Shown: piece by piece, positions 35,893 to 44,606 of the stretch
Layout: every line of letters starts with the position of its first letter
How positions within the stretch are numbered: position 1 is the stretch's first letter
Assembly (NCBI GenBank): GCA_903900845.1
Contig: CAIUOU010000014.1
Location: forward strand, 62,001 to 126,000
Source: an uncultured Opitutia bacterium
GTDB taxonomy: Bacteria > Verrucomicrobiota > Verrucomicrobiia > Opitutales > Opitutaceae
DNA length: 64,000 bases
Direction of reading: 5' to 3'
Notes under the pieces: generated by a model
The model's input: only the letters and a program-made list of their open reading frames with translations
Told to the model about the DNA's origin: nothing
Databases searched by the model: none
Program-made: the position numbers and the translations under genes

Positions 35893-36462
35893 TTATTTGC
35901 GGCCGGCGGCCTTGGTTTCCTTCGCGAGGATCTTCACCGCATCGTCGATTCCGGCGCGGACTTTTTTGTCCATGCGCTCGATGAAGAGCACGCCGTTCAA
36001 GTGATCGACCTCGTGCTGGATGCAGCGCGCAAAAAGGCCGTCGCAGGAAAGCTGATGCGGAGTGCCGCGCTCGTCCTGGAATGTCACCCGGATCGCGTCG
36101 GGCCGTAGCACATCGCCCCGGATGCCCGGAAAGGAGAGACATCCCTCCTCGTAGGAGGTGACTTCAGTGCCCTTCACCGGCGTGACGGCCGGGTTGGCCA
36201 GTGTCATGGGCATGAACAGTTCCAGCGGTGGCCGCGCGCCGTCCAACTCCCAGGAAAACTTCGCATCGGCGCCGCGCAGGTCGACGACGCAAAGCTGGAG
36301 GGCATGGCCGATCTGTTGCGCGGCGAGGCCGATTCCTTCCGCCTCGTGCATGGTTTCCACCATCTCGGCGGCCAGGCGCGCGAGGGCGGGATCGAAGGTC
36401 GTCACCCGCGCACCTTTGGTGCGCAGGACCGGCTTGTTGTAGTGGACGATACGGAGGGTCAT
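35893..36462 (-). CDS. def: Peptide deformylase
   Basis: 189 aa. It removes the formyl group from new proteins. The three motifs are GIGLAAQQ (43-50), EEGCLSFPGI with the metal Cys, and QHEVDHLNG with the two metal His and catalytic Glu. The C-terminal MDKKVRAGIDDAVKILAKE tail is Lys-rich, with no partner fmt gene adjacent. It heads the four-gene minus-strand run ending at DUF6580. Confidence 0.95.
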   Translation of the reverse strand: MTLRIVHYNKPVLRTKGARVTTFDPALARLAAEMVETMHEAEGIGLAAQQIGHALQLCVVDLRGADAKFSWELDGARPPLELFMPMTLANPAVTPVKGTEVTSYEEGCLSFPGIRGDVLRPDAIRVTFQDERGTPHQLSCDGLFARCIQHEVDHLNGVLFIERMDKKVRAGIDDAVKILAKETKAAGRK

Positions 36463-36544
36463 CCGGGAAGCCGCGGAACGTGGTTCCCGTCCGGAGGACC
36501 CGCAAATAAATACTGCCGCCGGAGCGCGGAGCGCGACGACGGCC

Positions 36545-37738
36545 TTACTTCTTCTTCTCCTCCCAGGCCTGCGCGCGCTCGATGCGCTCCAATTCCCTCT
36601 GCGGCGCCGAGCCGGCGGCCAACTTACCGTGCTTGATAAGATAGCGGAACGCGCGGAGCACGCCGAGGATTTCGCCCTTGCGGGACTCCAGTTCGGTCGA
36701 GGGCAGTCCCTTGAGTCCGATCGTGTAGGTGGTCGCGAGTTCCTCCACGCGCTTGGTGGCGGCGGGTTCCGACTCGTAGACCAGCGACTCCGCCAGCCGT
36801 AGTAGACGCTCGGTTCCCTGGCGTTGCTCGGCGTCCGACCGAAGGTCCGCCGCGGTCGCGCGGCGCTTGGCGGTGGTCGCGGCGGGAGTGAGCGCGCCGT
36901 CGGTGCCGCCCTCGGATGAGCGAGGCGGCAAAGGCCGGTACCAGATGTTGCGGAAACGGACCGGATTCCCGTGGTCCTGCAGTTTCAGCGGGCCGCTTTC
37001 CGGGAACGGCCCCGGCTTGGTGCGCCGCATATGTCCGCCTTGTCCTTCCAATGGAGTGTGGTCCTGCACGAGGACGCCGTTGCAGAATACGGTGAGATAA
37101 CCGGGGTCCACGACCCGCCCGTCCCGGTAAACGGGACGACGAAAAATTATGTCCACCTGCTGGAACTCACCGGGCGGGCGCAGCGGGTTAGCGAGCGGCG
37201 GGTTGGTGCCGTAGACGGAATTGGCGAAACCGTCCGCATAGGTCGGGTTCTCGTGGTTGTCCAGGACCTGCACCTCGACGAGGCCCATCAGGAAAATACC
37301 GCTGTTGCCTCGGCCCTGGCTATTGCCCTTAACCTCGCGCGGCGCAGCCCATTCAACATGCAACTGGCAGTCGCCGAACCGCGCCTTGGATCGGATGTAA
37401 CCTGACTTCGGCACGCACTCGAGGGCGCCATCCCGCACGATCCACTTGGTGGGACCTCCCTCCTTCCCGTCCGACTCCCAGTTGGCGAGCGCACTGGCGC
37501 TGCCGTCGAAGAGCACGATGGCATCGGCTGGCGGACGGCCGGGTTGGCCTGGCAGGCTGGGAGTGCCGGCCACGACCCGCGGCGGCTGCGGCCGGTTGCG
37601 GTCGTGGATTCCCCACGGGTGGGTTTCGTCGGGCGGATCGCCGTAGAACGCGGGACCGATCGAGAGCGGGACGGGGGCAGCGGCAAAGACCGGGGCGGTG
37701 AGAAGAGCGAGCGCGGCGGAGCGGAGCGAGGGGTTCAT
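36545..37738 (-). CDS. Secreted DUF1080 (3-keto-disaccharide hydrolase-type) protein
   Basis: 397 aa. A signal peptide (MNPSLRSAALALLTAPVFAA) is followed by a DUF1080 lectin-like sandwich: ADAIVLFDGSASALANWESD, KWIVRDGALECVP, GDCQLHVEWAAP, GNSGIFLMGLVEVQVLDN and PVRFRNIWYRPLP. These domains hydrolyse 3-keto-glycosides or bind glucans. A second helical region (about 300-390) ends in a Lys/Glu tail (AQAWEEKKK) and is not recognised. It diverges from the sulfatase-like gene, with 94 bp between the starts. Confidence 0.82.
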   Translation of the reverse strand: MNPSLRSAALALLTAPVFAAAPVPLSIGPAFYGDPPDETHPWGIHDRNRPQPPRVVAGTPSLPGQPGRPPADAIVLFDGSASALANWESDGKEGGPTKWIVRDGALECVPKSGYIRSKARFGDCQLHVEWAAPREVKGNSQGRGNSGIFLMGLVEVQVLDNHENPTYADGFANSVYGTNPPLANPLRPPGEFQQVDIIFRRPVYRDGRVVDPGYLTVFCNGVLVQDHTPLEGQGGHMRRTKPGPFPESGPLKLQDHGNPVRFRNIWYRPLPPRSSEGGTDGALTPAATTAKRRATAADLRSDAEQRQGTERLLRLAESLVYESEPAATKRVEELATTYTIGLKGLPSTELESRKGEILGVLRAFRYLIKHGKLAAGSAPQRELERIERAQAWEEKKK

Positions 37739-37832
37739 CGTTGGGGGGGCGGAGGAGGCGAAGCCCCGCGGCGGAGCGTGGCAATTGGATTTCGACGTCG
37801 GGAGGCCGGAGCGCCTTATTGGCGTACCAAGC

Positions 37833-39023
37833 ATGGCACCCCCAAATATCCTCTGGATCCTGACCACGCAGTGGCGGGCACGGACGTGCGGCTACGCGGG
37901 GGATCCCGACGCGCGCACCCCGGCGCTCGACGCGCTGGCGGCGGAGGCGGTTGATTTCACGGAGGCGGTGACGCCGCATCCGTTCGGACCCTTCGCGCGC
38001 GCCGCGCTTCTCACCGGCATTCCCTCTCCCGAAAACGGCGTGCGTGACTATTTCGACCCGCTTCCCCGGAACGCACGGACCATAGCGCATGACTTGGGTG
38101 AAGACGGTTACCGTACGGCATTCTTCGGCAAATGGCATCTGGCCGAAAAGCCGAACGACATGCCCCTGGTGGGTGAGGCGCACGCGCGCCTGCGGGTGGC
38201 GGAGGGCGCGCGGGGCGGGTTCGCGCATTGGCAGGGCTTCGAGGGCGGGTTTCAACTCAATGACCCGTGGCTGCACGGAACCGGAATCGACGAGCCCCGG
38301 CGGTTTTTCGGTTACCAGAGTGACGTCGTCTGCGAGCGTGCGGCCGCATGGCTCGTTTCCGCGAAAGGGTCGCCCGCATTCTGCGTGGTGAGCCTCGAGC
38401 CTCCGCACCCGCCCTACGATGCTCCGGCGGCGGGGGTGGCCCCGCGCGACCCCGCTGAAATGCGGCTGCCGGCGAATGTGCCGGCGGCGGCAGAGGCAAA
38501 GGCGCGAAAGGAGCTCTCAGGCTATCACGCTCACCTCGAGGCGACGGACCGCGCCATCGGGCGCCTGCTGGAGAAAATTGATCCGGACCGTTGCGCGGTG
38601 GTTTTCACTTCGGTGCACGGCGACATGCATGGAGCGCATGGACTTTTCAGAAAGGGCTGGCCGCACGAGGAGAGCGTTCGGGTTCCATTGCTCGTACGAT
38701 CGCCCGGTTTGGGCGCGCGCCGTGACCGCGGGGCTCTGTCATTGGTCGACCTGCCGGAGATCACGCGTGGCCTCGCGGCCGGAAAACGCCCGGAAATCAA
38801 CCGCCGTCACGCGCGGATCTCGATGCCTTCGGTTGTGGCGCTGCCTCAGCAGTGCGATCGCGTTTGGCGCGGCGTCCGCACGGCGGAGCGCAAACTCGTG
38901 CTGGGACCGGAAGGCGCGCCGTGGCTGCTTTTCGACCTCGAGCGGGACCTACTCGAGCAGGCCAATCTGGCGGAAGATCCCGCCCGCGCGGCCGAAATCG
39001 AGCGGCTGCGGTCGTTCTGTTGA
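37833..39023 (+). CDS. Sulfatase-fold protein lacking catalytic residues
   Basis: 396 aa without an evident signal peptide. Alignment by eye to the sulfatase family is clear throughout (PNILWIL, RTPALDALAAEAV, FFGKWHLAEK, LSGYHAHLEATDRAIGRLL, KGWPHEESVRVPLLVRSPG). However, the Asp metal ligand of TDQ is Thr12 (TTQ), the formylglycine Cys/Ser of the C-x-P-S-R motif is Gly52 in FGPFARAALLTG, and the Asp of SDHGD is Val261 (SVHGD). His262, Lys100 and Lys274 remain. It is probably not a working sulfatase. It could be a binding or regulatory protein, or a phosphoesterase with altered chemistry. It diverges from the DUF1080 gene. Confidence 0.82.
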   Translation: MAPPNILWILTTQWRARTCGYAGDPDARTPALDALAAEAVDFTEAVTPHPFGPFARAALLTGIPSPENGVRDYFDPLPRNARTIAHDLGEDGYRTAFFGKWHLAEKPNDMPLVGEAHARLRVAEGARGGFAHWQGFEGGFQLNDPWLHGTGIDEPRRFFGYQSDVVCERAAAWLVSAKGSPAFCVVSLEPPHPPYDAPAAGVAPRDPAEMRLPANVPAAAEAKARKELSGYHAHLEATDRAIGRLLEKIDPDRCAVVFTSVHGDMHGAHGLFRKGWPHEESVRVPLLVRSPGLGARRDRGALSLVDLPEITRGLAAGKRPEINRRHARISMPSVVALPQQCDRVWRGVRTAERKLVLGPEGAPWLLFDLERDLLEQANLAEDPARAAEIERLRSFC

Positions 39024-39644
39024 TCAGGCGTTCTTCGCCGAGGATGATTTGCGGGCCAGATACGGACAGACGAGATGGCGGGAGAATAGCACCGGCAGCA
39101 GCCCCGGAAGAATCAACGCGGTGCCTGCTCCGGCGACGTCTAGTGAAAGTTTCCCCCTTAGGAAGAGCGCCCCGAAGCCCGCGGACGTGATGGCCAGCAC
39201 CGGAAAGAACGCGGCACGTAGGTGGGTGCCGTAGGCGAAGAGGAAGGCCACGATCAATCCCGGTAGCGCCGCGTGCGGTGGAAGCAGGGTGATCGTCAGC
39301 CCGATCGCAAACGCGATGGGGGCGTTCATCGCATCGTGTTCCTTGCAGACCATCGTCTGCAGGATGGTCGCCGCGCATAGGATCATCCCCCTTAACGCCA
39401 GCGGGACGTACTTCATGAGGCCCTGCGCGTCCGGTGCGCGCGCGATTGCCTCCATCAGGAGCCAGGCTCCGGCAAAAGCGCGGATCAGATCAAAACCGTG
39501 CGTCCAAAGTCTCAACGTCCGGCCCCAGTAACCGTCCCAATCGCGCGTCAGGTCTCGGTATTGGACCCGGTGGCCGTGAAAGACGGCGGCCGGAGTCAGG
39601 AGCAGAGCAAGCGCACCGAGCAGTTTGAGCCAGTCGATGCTCAT
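39024..39644 (-). CDS. Polytopic membrane protein, unknown
   Basis: 206 aa. At least five hydrophobic helices are seen (about 5-22, 50-68, 78-95, 108-140, 145-190), connected by short loops with TRDWDGYWGRTLRLWTHGFD. I do not recognise the family. The start MSIDWLKLLG at 39,644 begins at the first helix. Its stop abuts the stop of the convergent sulfatase-like gene with no gap, and its start faces gltX across 130 bp. Confidence 0.65.
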   Translation of the reverse strand: MSIDWLKLLGALALLLTPAAVFHGHRVQYRDLTRDWDGYWGRTLRLWTHGFDLIRAFAGAWLLMEAIARAPDAQGLMKYVPLALRGMILCAATILQTMVCKEHDAMNAPIAFAIGLTITLLPPHAALPGLIVAFLFAYGTHLRAAFFPVLAITSAGFGALFLRGKLSLDVAGAGTALILPGLLPVLFSRHLVCPYLARKSSSAKNA

Positions 39645-39774
39645 GGAATGAAAGTCACCGTCGGAGTCTCGTCTGCGACCTCCCTCACGCAAGGACAGAG
39701 TCTTTGACAGCCGCGGGGCTGCGGGCGGAACCTATCGTTTCGGCGCCGGTATCCGCCGCTTCATCCTTTCCGCC

Positions 39775-41166
39775 ATGTCCAACGTCCGAGTGCGCTTCGC
39801 GCCCAGTCCCACCGGTTTCTTCCACATCGGCAGTGCCCGCACTGCGCTGTTCAACTGGCTGTACGCCCGTCACACCGGCGGCACGTTTATCCTGCGGATC
39901 GAGGACACCGACAAGGAGCGCAACAGCGAGGCGTTCCTCAGCCTGATCTACGAAAGCCTCACGTGGCTCGGTCTGAATTGGGATGAGGGTCCGCGTTTCT
40001 CCGGCAGCGGGGGCGGCGACCGCGGTCCGTACCGGCAGAGCGAGCGTGGGGACATTTACCGCGAATACGTCCAACGCCTGCGCGACTCCGGCCGCGCCTA
40101 CGAGAAAGACGGCGCCATCTGGTTCCGCCTCGAGGGCGAGCGTCACGAGGTGTTCGACGAGCACCGCAAAAAAACCGTGACCAAAGTTAAGGGCGCGCCC
40201 GTCGTGATCGAGGATCGTATCCGCGGCCGGGTGGAGCGCATGGAGGACGAGGACTTCGTCATCGTGCGTTCGGATGGTAATCCGGTGTTCCACCTCGTGA
40301 ACGTCGTCGACGACATCGCGATGGGCGTCACGCACATCATCCGTGGCGAGGACCACCTCTCGAACACGAGCAAGCACGTGCGGTTGTACGAGGGCTTCGG
40401 CGTCACGCCGCCGGCCTTCGCCCACATCCCGCTCATCCTGAAACAGAACGGTCCGGGCAAGATGTCGAAGCGCGACCAAGGGGCGCTGATCGAGGAGTAT
40501 CAGCGGCGCGGCTACCTGCCCGAGGCGCTGGTCAACTTCCTGTGCCTGCTCGGGTGGAATCCGGGCGATGATCGCGAAAAGATGCCGATCGAGGAAATCA
40601 TCCGCCTGTTCGATCTGCCCGGGGTCAACCAGAGCAACGCGCGCTTCGATGACCGTAAGCTGGCCCACATGAACATGGCCTACCTGCTCGAGTTGCCGGC
40701 CGACCGCTTCGTGGCTCTGGCGCGCGAAAACCTGGCCCGCCGTGAGGAGCCGGCGGCCCGCGCTGCCATCGCGGCCGACGCCGCGTTTTTCCGCGAGGTG
40801 ATGCTGCTCTGCCAGCCAAAGCTGAAGGGCTTGGAGGAACTGCCCGCGTACGCTGGATATTTCTTCACGGAGGATTTTGCGATCGATCCCAAGGTGCGCG
40901 AGAAGGTCTTGGCCAAGGGCGACCCGGCCGCGCGGCTGCGCGAGTTGCGCGCGGAGCTGGCCGCGATGGATTTCTCGAGCGACACGGCGATCGAGGAAGC
41001 CATCAAGGCGCTCGCCAACCGGGGGGGCTTCGGCTTCGGCGATTACCAGGGAGTGGCCCGGCTTGCGCTTTCTGGCACCAACGTTGGCCCCAGCATCACC
41101 GGCATGATGCGCGTCCTGGGGCGGGATCGGGTCTTGGCCCGTTTCGACCGGCTGCTCGCGACCTGA
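39775..41166 (+). CDS. gltX: Glutamyl-tRNA synthetase
   Basis: 463 aa. The class I motifs are HIGS (17-20) in [19 protein letters not shown] and KMSKR (229-233) in [14 protein letters not shown], with [15 protein letters not shown] and [11 protein letters not shown] between. It charges tRNA-Glu, and also tRNA-Gln if no glutaminyl enzyme exists. A Gly-rich insert [10 protein letters not shown] follows residue 74. The ATG has no Shine-Dalgarno sequence. It is convergent with the isoaspartyl peptidase, 6 bp apart. Confidence 0.96.
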   Translation: MSNVRVRFAPSPTGFFHIGSARTALFNWLYARHTGGTFILRIEDTDKERNSEAFLSLIYESLTWLGLNWDEGPRFSGSGGGDRGPYRQSERGDIYREYVQRLRDSGRAYEKDGAIWFRLEGERHEVFDEHRKKTVTKVKGAPVVIEDRIRGRVERMEDEDFVIVRSDGNPVFHLVNVVDDIAMGVTHIIRGEDHLSNTSKHVRLYEGFGVTPPAFAHIPLILKQNGPGKMSKRDQGALIEEYQRRGYLPEALVNFLCLLGWNPGDDREKMPIEEIIRLFDLPGVNQSNARFDDRKLAHMNMAYLLELPADRFVALARENLARREEPAARAAIAADAAFFREVMLLCQPKLKGLEELPAYAGYFFTEDFAIDPKVREKVLAKGDPAARLRELRAELAAMDFSSDTAIEEAIKALANRGGFGFGDYQGVARLALSGTNVGPSITGMMRVLGRDRVLARFDRLLAT

Positions 41167-41172
41167 CGGGCT

Positions 41173-42243
41173 TCAGCGGAAAATCGCGATCTCCGCGTCC
41201 CGGCCCTCGAGGCGGTGGCCGCGGTACATGCCTGGGGTATTGAAGGGCAGGGCGACGTTGCCGTGGCGATCGATTGCGATCACCCCGCCGTCGCCACCGA
41301 GCGCCCCGACTTTCGCGATCGTGGCGGCGGCCGCCTCGGCGATGGGTGCGCCCTTGTATTCCATCTGGGCGGCGATGTCCCTCGCCACCCCGACGCGGAT
41401 GAAGAACTCGCCATGGCCGGTGGCGCTGACGGCGCACGTGGCGTTGGCGGCGTAGGTGCCGGCCCCGATGATGGGCGAATCGCCGACGCGCCCGAACTTC
41501 TTGTTTGTCATGCCACCCGTGGAGGTGCCGGCCGCGAGGTTCCCGTTCTTATCCAAGGCGACGCACCCGACGGTCCCGTACTTCCGCTCGACGTCGAGGG
41601 AGTCGTTCTCGTCGATGGTCGCGAAGAGCGGGCCTGATGGGCCGCCGAGCGCGGCGCGGCGGTTGGACTGCTCCTTCTCCTTCTGTTGTGCGCGCCGGAG
41701 TTCCTCCCGCCGGCGTTCGGTTTGGAAGTACTCGTTGGTGACCAGCTCGATTCCGCCGACCTGCTCTGCAAAGCGCTCTGCGCCGGTGCCGGCGAACATG
41801 ACGTGCGGCGAGCGCTCCATCACGGCTCGGGCGAGGGTGATCGGATTCCGCACGCGCGAAACTCCCGCCACCGCTCCGGCGGCGAGCGTGCGGCCGTCCA
41901 TGATCGATGCGTCGAGCTCGCACTTGCCCTCCGCGTTCAACACCGCGCCATGGCCGGCGTTGAATAGCGGGGAGTCCTCGAGCACGCGGATCGCCGCGAC
42001 CACGGCATCGAGGGCGACGCCCCCCCCGGACAGCACGGCGTGGCCGGCGTCGAGCGCCCGGGCTAGGTCCGCGCGATAGCGGGTTTCGAGCTCGGGGCTG
42101 AGCTTCTCGCGGGTGATCACGCCGGCGCCGCCGTGGATCACGAGTCCGTAGGAGGGTTTCATCGGGGAGGCGTTGGAAGCGGATTCGGCGGCCGGACAAA
42201 TGCCGGCGAGCGTGAGAAAGAGCGCGAAGGGACGAAGGTTCAT
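41173..42243 (-). CDS. Isoaspartyl peptidase/L-asparaginase (plant type), exported
   Basis: 356 aa. A signal peptide (MNLRPFALFLTLAGICPAAE) precedes a Ntn-hydrolase precursor: LVIHGGAGVI at the start, VRVLEDSPLFNAGHGAVLN-like block near 86-103, the autocleavage/nucleophile Thr224 in YGTVGCVALDKNGNLAAGTS, and GRVGDSPIIGAGTYA and GTGAERF-type loops. The precursor should split before Thr224 into two chains. It hydrolyses isoaspartyl dipeptides or asparagine. A Lys/Glu/Arg-rich linker (REELRRAQQKEKEQSNRRA) sits before the cut. Confidence 0.9.
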   Translation of the reverse strand: MNLRPFALFLTLAGICPAAESASNASPMKPSYGLVIHGGAGVITREKLSPELETRYRADLARALDAGHAVLSGGGVALDAVVAAIRVLEDSPLFNAGHGAVLNAEGKCELDASIMDGRTLAAGAVAGVSRVRNPITLARAVMERSPHVMFAGTGAERFAEQVGGIELVTNEYFQTERRREELRRAQQKEKEQSNRRAALGGPSGPLFATIDENDSLDVERKYGTVGCVALDKNGNLAAGTSTGGMTNKKFGRVGDSPIIGAGTYAANATCAVSATGHGEFFIRVGVARDIAAQMEYKGAPIAEAAAATIAKVGALGGDGGVIAIDRHGNVALPFNTPGMYRGHRLEGRDAEIAIFR

Positions 42244-42255
42244 TTTCAGGTCAAG

Positions 42256-42768
42256 TCACGGCGCCACTCGCCGTCCCACGATCACCAGGTCGCGTTCAGC
42301 TCCGTCGAGGACCGCCACGCGCGGCAGGTGCGCCCAGCGCTCGAATCCGTGCGTGGCGAAGAGCCTCAGGCTGGGCTCGTTGTGGCCAAAGATATACCCC
42401 AGCAGCGTGTGCAGTCCGAGCGTCGGCGCTCGCTCCAGCGCGGCCTGCAGCAACCTCCGGCCATGGCCCTGCCGACGGCTGCCGGGGTCGACGTAAATCG
42501 CGATCATCGCCGTGCCGTCATACGCCGCGCGGGGGTAAAAGGTATCGAAACTCAACCAAGCCTGAATCCTCCCGGAGGACTCCGCGAGCACCCATAGTGG
42601 GCGCGAGGGTTGCTGGTGGGCGGAGAACCATGCGCGCCGAGAGTCGACCGTAACCGGCTCGAGGTCGGCCGTCACCATCCGGCCGGGAATGGTCGCGTTG
42701 TAGATCGCCACGATCGCCGGCAGGTCTGTTTCCTTGGCGTCGCGCAGGATGAAAGCATCGGCAGCCAT
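42256..42768 (-). CDS. GNAT-family N-acetyltransferase (phosphinothricin-type)
   Basis: 170 aa. The order FILRDAKETDLPAIVAIYNA, TVDSRRAWFSAHQ, YVDPGSRRQGHGRRLLQAAL (acetyl-CoA loop R-x-x-G-x-G/H) and NEPSLRLFATHGFERWAHLP matches the Pat/phosphinothricin acetyltransferase branch. The substrate is uncertain; many homologues act on methionine sulfone/sulfoximine-like compounds. The start at 42,768 begins the conserved domain; a longer frame overlaps the divergent cytochrome gene. It lies 12 bp upstream of the asparaginase-like gene. Confidence 0.82.
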   Translation of the reverse strand: MAADAFILRDAKETDLPAIVAIYNATIPGRMVTADLEPVTVDSRRAWFSAHQQPSRPLWVLAESSGRIQAWLSFDTFYPRAAYDGTAMIAIYVDPGSRRQGHGRRLLQAALERAPTLGLHTLLGYIFGHNEPSLRLFATHGFERWAHLPRVAVLDGAERDLVIVGRRVAP

Positions 42769-42886
42769 GATTCGGGTCGCAGCGTGGTGGGTGTCCTTCG
42801 GAAGGCGAGCCCGGTGGGGGAATTTCGAGCGGCGGGATCCAGTGGGTTGACGGTCGTGTTCTCGATGCCACGTTCGCGCCGTTGGT

Positions 42887-44539
42887 ATGCCCCGATTCTC
42901 TGCGCTAACATTGGCTGCCTTTTTTGCTTTCGCCCCGCCGGGGGCCGCGGCCGAAGCATCCGGCTTGGAACACGGCCGCGGCATCTATGTCGCACGGTGC
43001 GCGATGTGTCATGGCGCCACGGGCGACGGCTTCGCCGACTCCTTTCCACCGCTGGCGAAATCCGACTGGCTGGCTGTGAATCGCGATGGCTCGATCGCCG
43101 CCGTGGTCGCGGGGTTGAATCGGGAAATTGTAGTGAACGGACGCACCTACCGCGGCCAGATGCCGCCGGTGATCATCGATGACGACGAGGTCGCCTCCGT
43201 GCTGACCTTCGTCCTGAATTCCTGGGGTAACCCCGGAGGAGAGGTCACCGCCGAGGAAGTGCGGAAAGTGCGTTTCACGACGCCCTTCAAGACCTTCGCG
43301 GAACTGAAGGCGGCGGGGGACTACCGTCCGCTGCCGCCGGCTCCGCCGGGTTTCACGATCCGGGAGGTGGTGCGCTTGGCCGACTTCGGCGTTCGCCTCG
43401 CGGGCGACGGCCGCGGCGGTCCGCTGTACGTGCTGGGTCAGGCGGGCGGGGTCTGGCGGGTGGATCCGGCCTCGGGAAATCTGCGGCAGATTCTCTGGCC
43501 GCGGGACTTCCCCGGCATGAAGCCCGGAGAGTTTCAGACCCTGGGTATGGTGCTCGATCCGGAGGGCCGCCTGTGGATCACGACCAACCAGCGCGTGCCG
43601 ACGCGTCCCCACGAGACGAATGAAGTGGCGATTTACCGCACCGCTCGCCGCAGCGCCGAGGGCGATCCGGTTGATCCGCGGCTGTGGCTGCAGACCGGCT
43701 ATCCTTGGGGCAACGCCCACTTCAACCACGGCATCTCCGACCTGCGATTCGGACCCGACGGCTTCCTCTACGTGAGCAGCGGCTCGCGGACCGACGGAGG
43801 CGAGGAGGGCAAGGTCGCGCACTTCGCCAAGATCGGGGAGACTGCCATCACGGCGGCCCTATGGCGTCTCGATCCACGTTCCGAAGCGCCGCGCATCGAG
43901 GTGGTCGCGCGAGGGATTCGTAACGCGTACAGCTTCGCGTGGGATGGCGTGGGCAACCTTTTCACGGTCTCGAACGGACCTGACGCCCACGCGCCGGAGG
44001 AAATGGACCACGTGATCCCGCCGGGCCCCGGCGAAGAACCCCGGCACCATGGCTTCCCCTACCAGATGGGCGACACTCCGGCCGGAACGAAATGGTACCC
44101 CCATACGCCGGCCGCCCCGTCGGGCGCGCGCTTCGTGCTCCCGGTGCGAAACATCGGGCCGGCGGGATTGATGCACGGGAAACCCACGGCTACCTTCAAC
44201 GCGCACAGCTCGCCCGCGGGTTTGCTCTGGCTTGGCGCCGAGTGGCCGGAGTCGGTCCGCCATGGGTTCCTGATGGGACGCCTGGGCAGTTTCCTGCCGG
44301 GGCCCGGACCGGACGAGGAACACGGCTTCGACGTGCTGCACCTCCGTCTGGAGCGCCGGGCCGACGGAGGCTGGGACGCGCGCACCACGACCTTCCTATC
44401 CCAACTTGGACGCCCGATTGACGTCTTCCTCGGTGCTCCGGGCGTGCTGCATGTGCTCGAGTACACGCGGCCGACGGACCTGCGCGGCAAGGCCGGTTGG
44501 CTGCCCGGGCGGATCCTGGAGCTTTCCGTGCGCCGATGA
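42887..44539 (+). CDS. Periplasmic cytochrome c fused to a sorbosone-dehydrogenase-like propeller
   Basis: 550 aa. Signal peptide (LTLAAFFAFAPPGAAAE), then a class I cytochrome c domain with heme motif C38-A-M-C41-H42 and axial Met92 (RGQMPPVI). From about 145 a six-bladed quinoprotein glucose/sorbosone-dehydrogenase-like propeller follows (GISDLRFGPDGFLYVSSG, RGIRNAYSFAWDGVGNLFTV, then GFPYQMGDTPAG and LLWLGAEWP). The natural reading is a periplasmic dehydrogenase that hands electrons to its own heme. Cofactor and substrate are not known. zwf begins 67 bp after it. Confidence 0.85.
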   Translation: MPRFSALTLAAFFAFAPPGAAAEASGLEHGRGIYVARCAMCHGATGDGFADSFPPLAKSDWLAVNRDGSIAAVVAGLNREIVVNGRTYRGQMPPVIIDDDEVASVLTFVLNSWGNPGGEVTAEEVRKVRFTTPFKTFAELKAAGDYRPLPPAPPGFTIREVVRLADFGVRLAGDGRGGPLYVLGQAGGVWRVDPASGNLRQILWPRDFPGMKPGEFQTLGMVLDPEGRLWITTNQRVPTRPHETNEVAIYRTARRSAEGDPVDPRLWLQTGYPWGNAHFNHGISDLRFGPDGFLYVSSGSRTDGGEEGKVAHFAKIGETAITAALWRLDPRSEAPRIEVVARGIRNAYSFAWDGVGNLFTVSNGPDAHAPEEMDHVIPPGPGEEPRHHGFPYQMGDTPAGTKWYPHTPAAPSGARFVLPVRNIGPAGLMHGKPTATFNAHSSPAGLLWLGAEWPESVRHGFLMGRLGSFLPGPGPDEEHGFDVLHLRLERRADGGWDARTTTFLSQLGRPIDVFLGAPGVLHVLEYTRPTDLRGKAGWLPGRILELSVRR

Positions 44540-44606
44540 GCAGGCGTGTGCACGGGGCCATTTCCCTTGCGGCGCCGGCGGATTCGGGAGGAATACGGCG
44601 CGTTCC

